The notes beneath the pieces are model-generated. The model made no database searches. It was not told the DNA's origin and saw only the letters and a list, made by a program, of their open reading frames with translations. DNA of 5,617 nucleotides from Bacteroidia bacterium (lineage in GTDB: Bacteria; Bacteroidota; Bacteroidia; B-17B0; Aurantibacillaceae), in NCBI GenBank assembly GCA_014379485.1, contig JACMLS010000535.1:1-5617 (forward strand). The letters run 5' to 3'. Below are positions 5,099-5,617 of the stretch, piece after piece (the first letter of the stretch is position 1; each line of letters starts with the position of its first letter). Both the position numbers and the translations under genes were made by a program.

Positions 5099-5617
5099 TC
5101 AATTTAATTTGCCGCCTGCGTAAAAATATTTTTTGTAATACGTTTCGTTCAGGTCGTTTATCATTACGCCTTTTTTTGTGGTGGCGTGTACAAATTTGTT
5201 ATTCATCAGGTAAACACCTACGTGAGATACTTTAGAACTTTCTATTTTAAAAAACACAAGGTCGCCCTCTTTTAACTTAGCTACTTTTTCTGTTTTACAC
5301 TGGTCGTACAAACCTTGCGCAGAACCGGCAATAGTTTTTCCGAATACGTTTTTTAAAAGCTGGCAGCTAAAAGAAGAGCAGTCAATTCCTTTTTTATCTT
5401 TTCCGCCGTATTTGTAAGGTGTGCCGTACCACTCATCAATAAATTTTAAAAGAGCCACATTGTCAAGCTCTTTTTTCTCAACTCCCAAAAGCGGAACGTA
5501 TTTTTCTTTGAGGCTGTTGCTTGCGGTGTTCTCTGTGTTTTTTGTTGAGGTAGTACTTTTAGAGCCGCGGCAAGATGCAAGGAATAATGAAACGAGGGTG
5601 ATCAGGAAAATTACCCT
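5099..5617 (-). CDS. NlpC/P60-family cysteine peptidase lipoprotein (5' end beyond the window)
   Basis: NlpC/P60 enzymes are papain-like peptidases that usually cut D-Glu-meso-DAP bonds in peptidoglycan stem peptides. The frame is open from the right edge to TGA at 5099-5101 (172 codons visible). The first visible residues, VIFLITLVSLFLASC, are the hydrophobic core and lipobox (L-A-S-C) of a lipoprotein signal peptide; the acylated Cys is codon 5570-5572. A Ser/Thr/Asn-rich linker follows, then the NlpC/P60 domain: EWYGTPYKYGGKDKKGIDCSSF with the catalytic Cys at visible residue 80, SHVGVY with the catalytic His at 132, and FVHAT with the third polar residue (His) at 144. The catalytic triad is complete. 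Only a few N-terminal residues should be missing. A TTG at 5486-5488 could be mistaken for the start, but it would discard the signal peptide. Mature protein is expected in the periplasm on a lipid anchor. The downstream membrane-protein gene follows within 5 bases. Confidence 0.92.
   Translation of the reverse strand, partial: RVIFLITLVSLFLASCRGSKSTTSTKNTENTASNSLKEKYVPLLGVEKKELDNVALLKFIDEWYGTPYKYGGKDKKGIDCSSFSCQLLKNVFGKTIAGSAQGLYDQCKTEKVAKLKEGDLVFFKIESSKVSHVGVYLMNNKFVHATTKKGVMINDLNETYYKKYFYAGGKLN

Noticed and set aside
4924..5235. 103-codon plus-strand ORF
   Set aside because: It spans the junction of two well-supported minus-strand genes and has no domain-like features.

Overview
The window looks like an ordinary chromosomal piece of a Bacteroidota genome (Flavobacteriia/Cytophagia-like). 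Three things point that way. The large secreted protein ends in a gliding-motility-associated (CHU_C, type B) C-terminal domain, the sorting signal of the type IX secretion system (T9SS) that is confined to this phylum. The coding sequence is moderately AT-rich and lacks clear Shine-Dalgarno sites. There is also a possible Bacteroidota-style -7 box (TAnnTTTG) upstream of one gene. Genus cannot be told from the sequence.

All convincing genes lie on the minus strand, so transcription reads from right to left. From the right edge: (i) 5099-5617, an NlpC/P60 cysteine-peptidase lipoprotein whose first codons lie beyond the window; (ii) 4125-5093, a polytopic DoxX/HTTM-like inner-membrane protein that almost touches the peptidase gene and is probably co-transcribed with it; (iii) 3632-4124, a 493-base intergenic region with a GC-richer palindromic element of about 180 bases, probably a dispersed intergenic repeat, and a short degenerate 'GATT-acgca' repeat; (iv) 2975-3631, an OmpH/Skp-like coiled-coil protein with an N-terminal membrane anchor; (v) 2543-2944, an all-alpha NTP pyrophosphohydrolase (MazG/PRA-PH type) 30 bases behind it, likely the same operon; (vi) 84-2408, a 774-residue secreted multi-domain protein with a T9SS type B signal; (vii) 1-83, a short left flank that may hold the last codons of a convergent plus-strand gene.

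The genes do not form one obvious pathway. Three act at the cell envelope or surface (peptidoglycan peptidase, envelope chaperone-like protein, surface protein), one sits in the inner membrane, and one is probably a cytoplasmic nucleotide house-cleaning enzyme. I found no CRISPR array, transposase, phage gene, tRNA or rRNA, and no clear sign of a new defence or biosynthetic system. The most unusual object is the palindromic element at about 3842-4024, where a spurious 60-codon ORF runs through hairpin arms. The modular architecture of the secreted protein and the corrected start of the lipoprotein come next.
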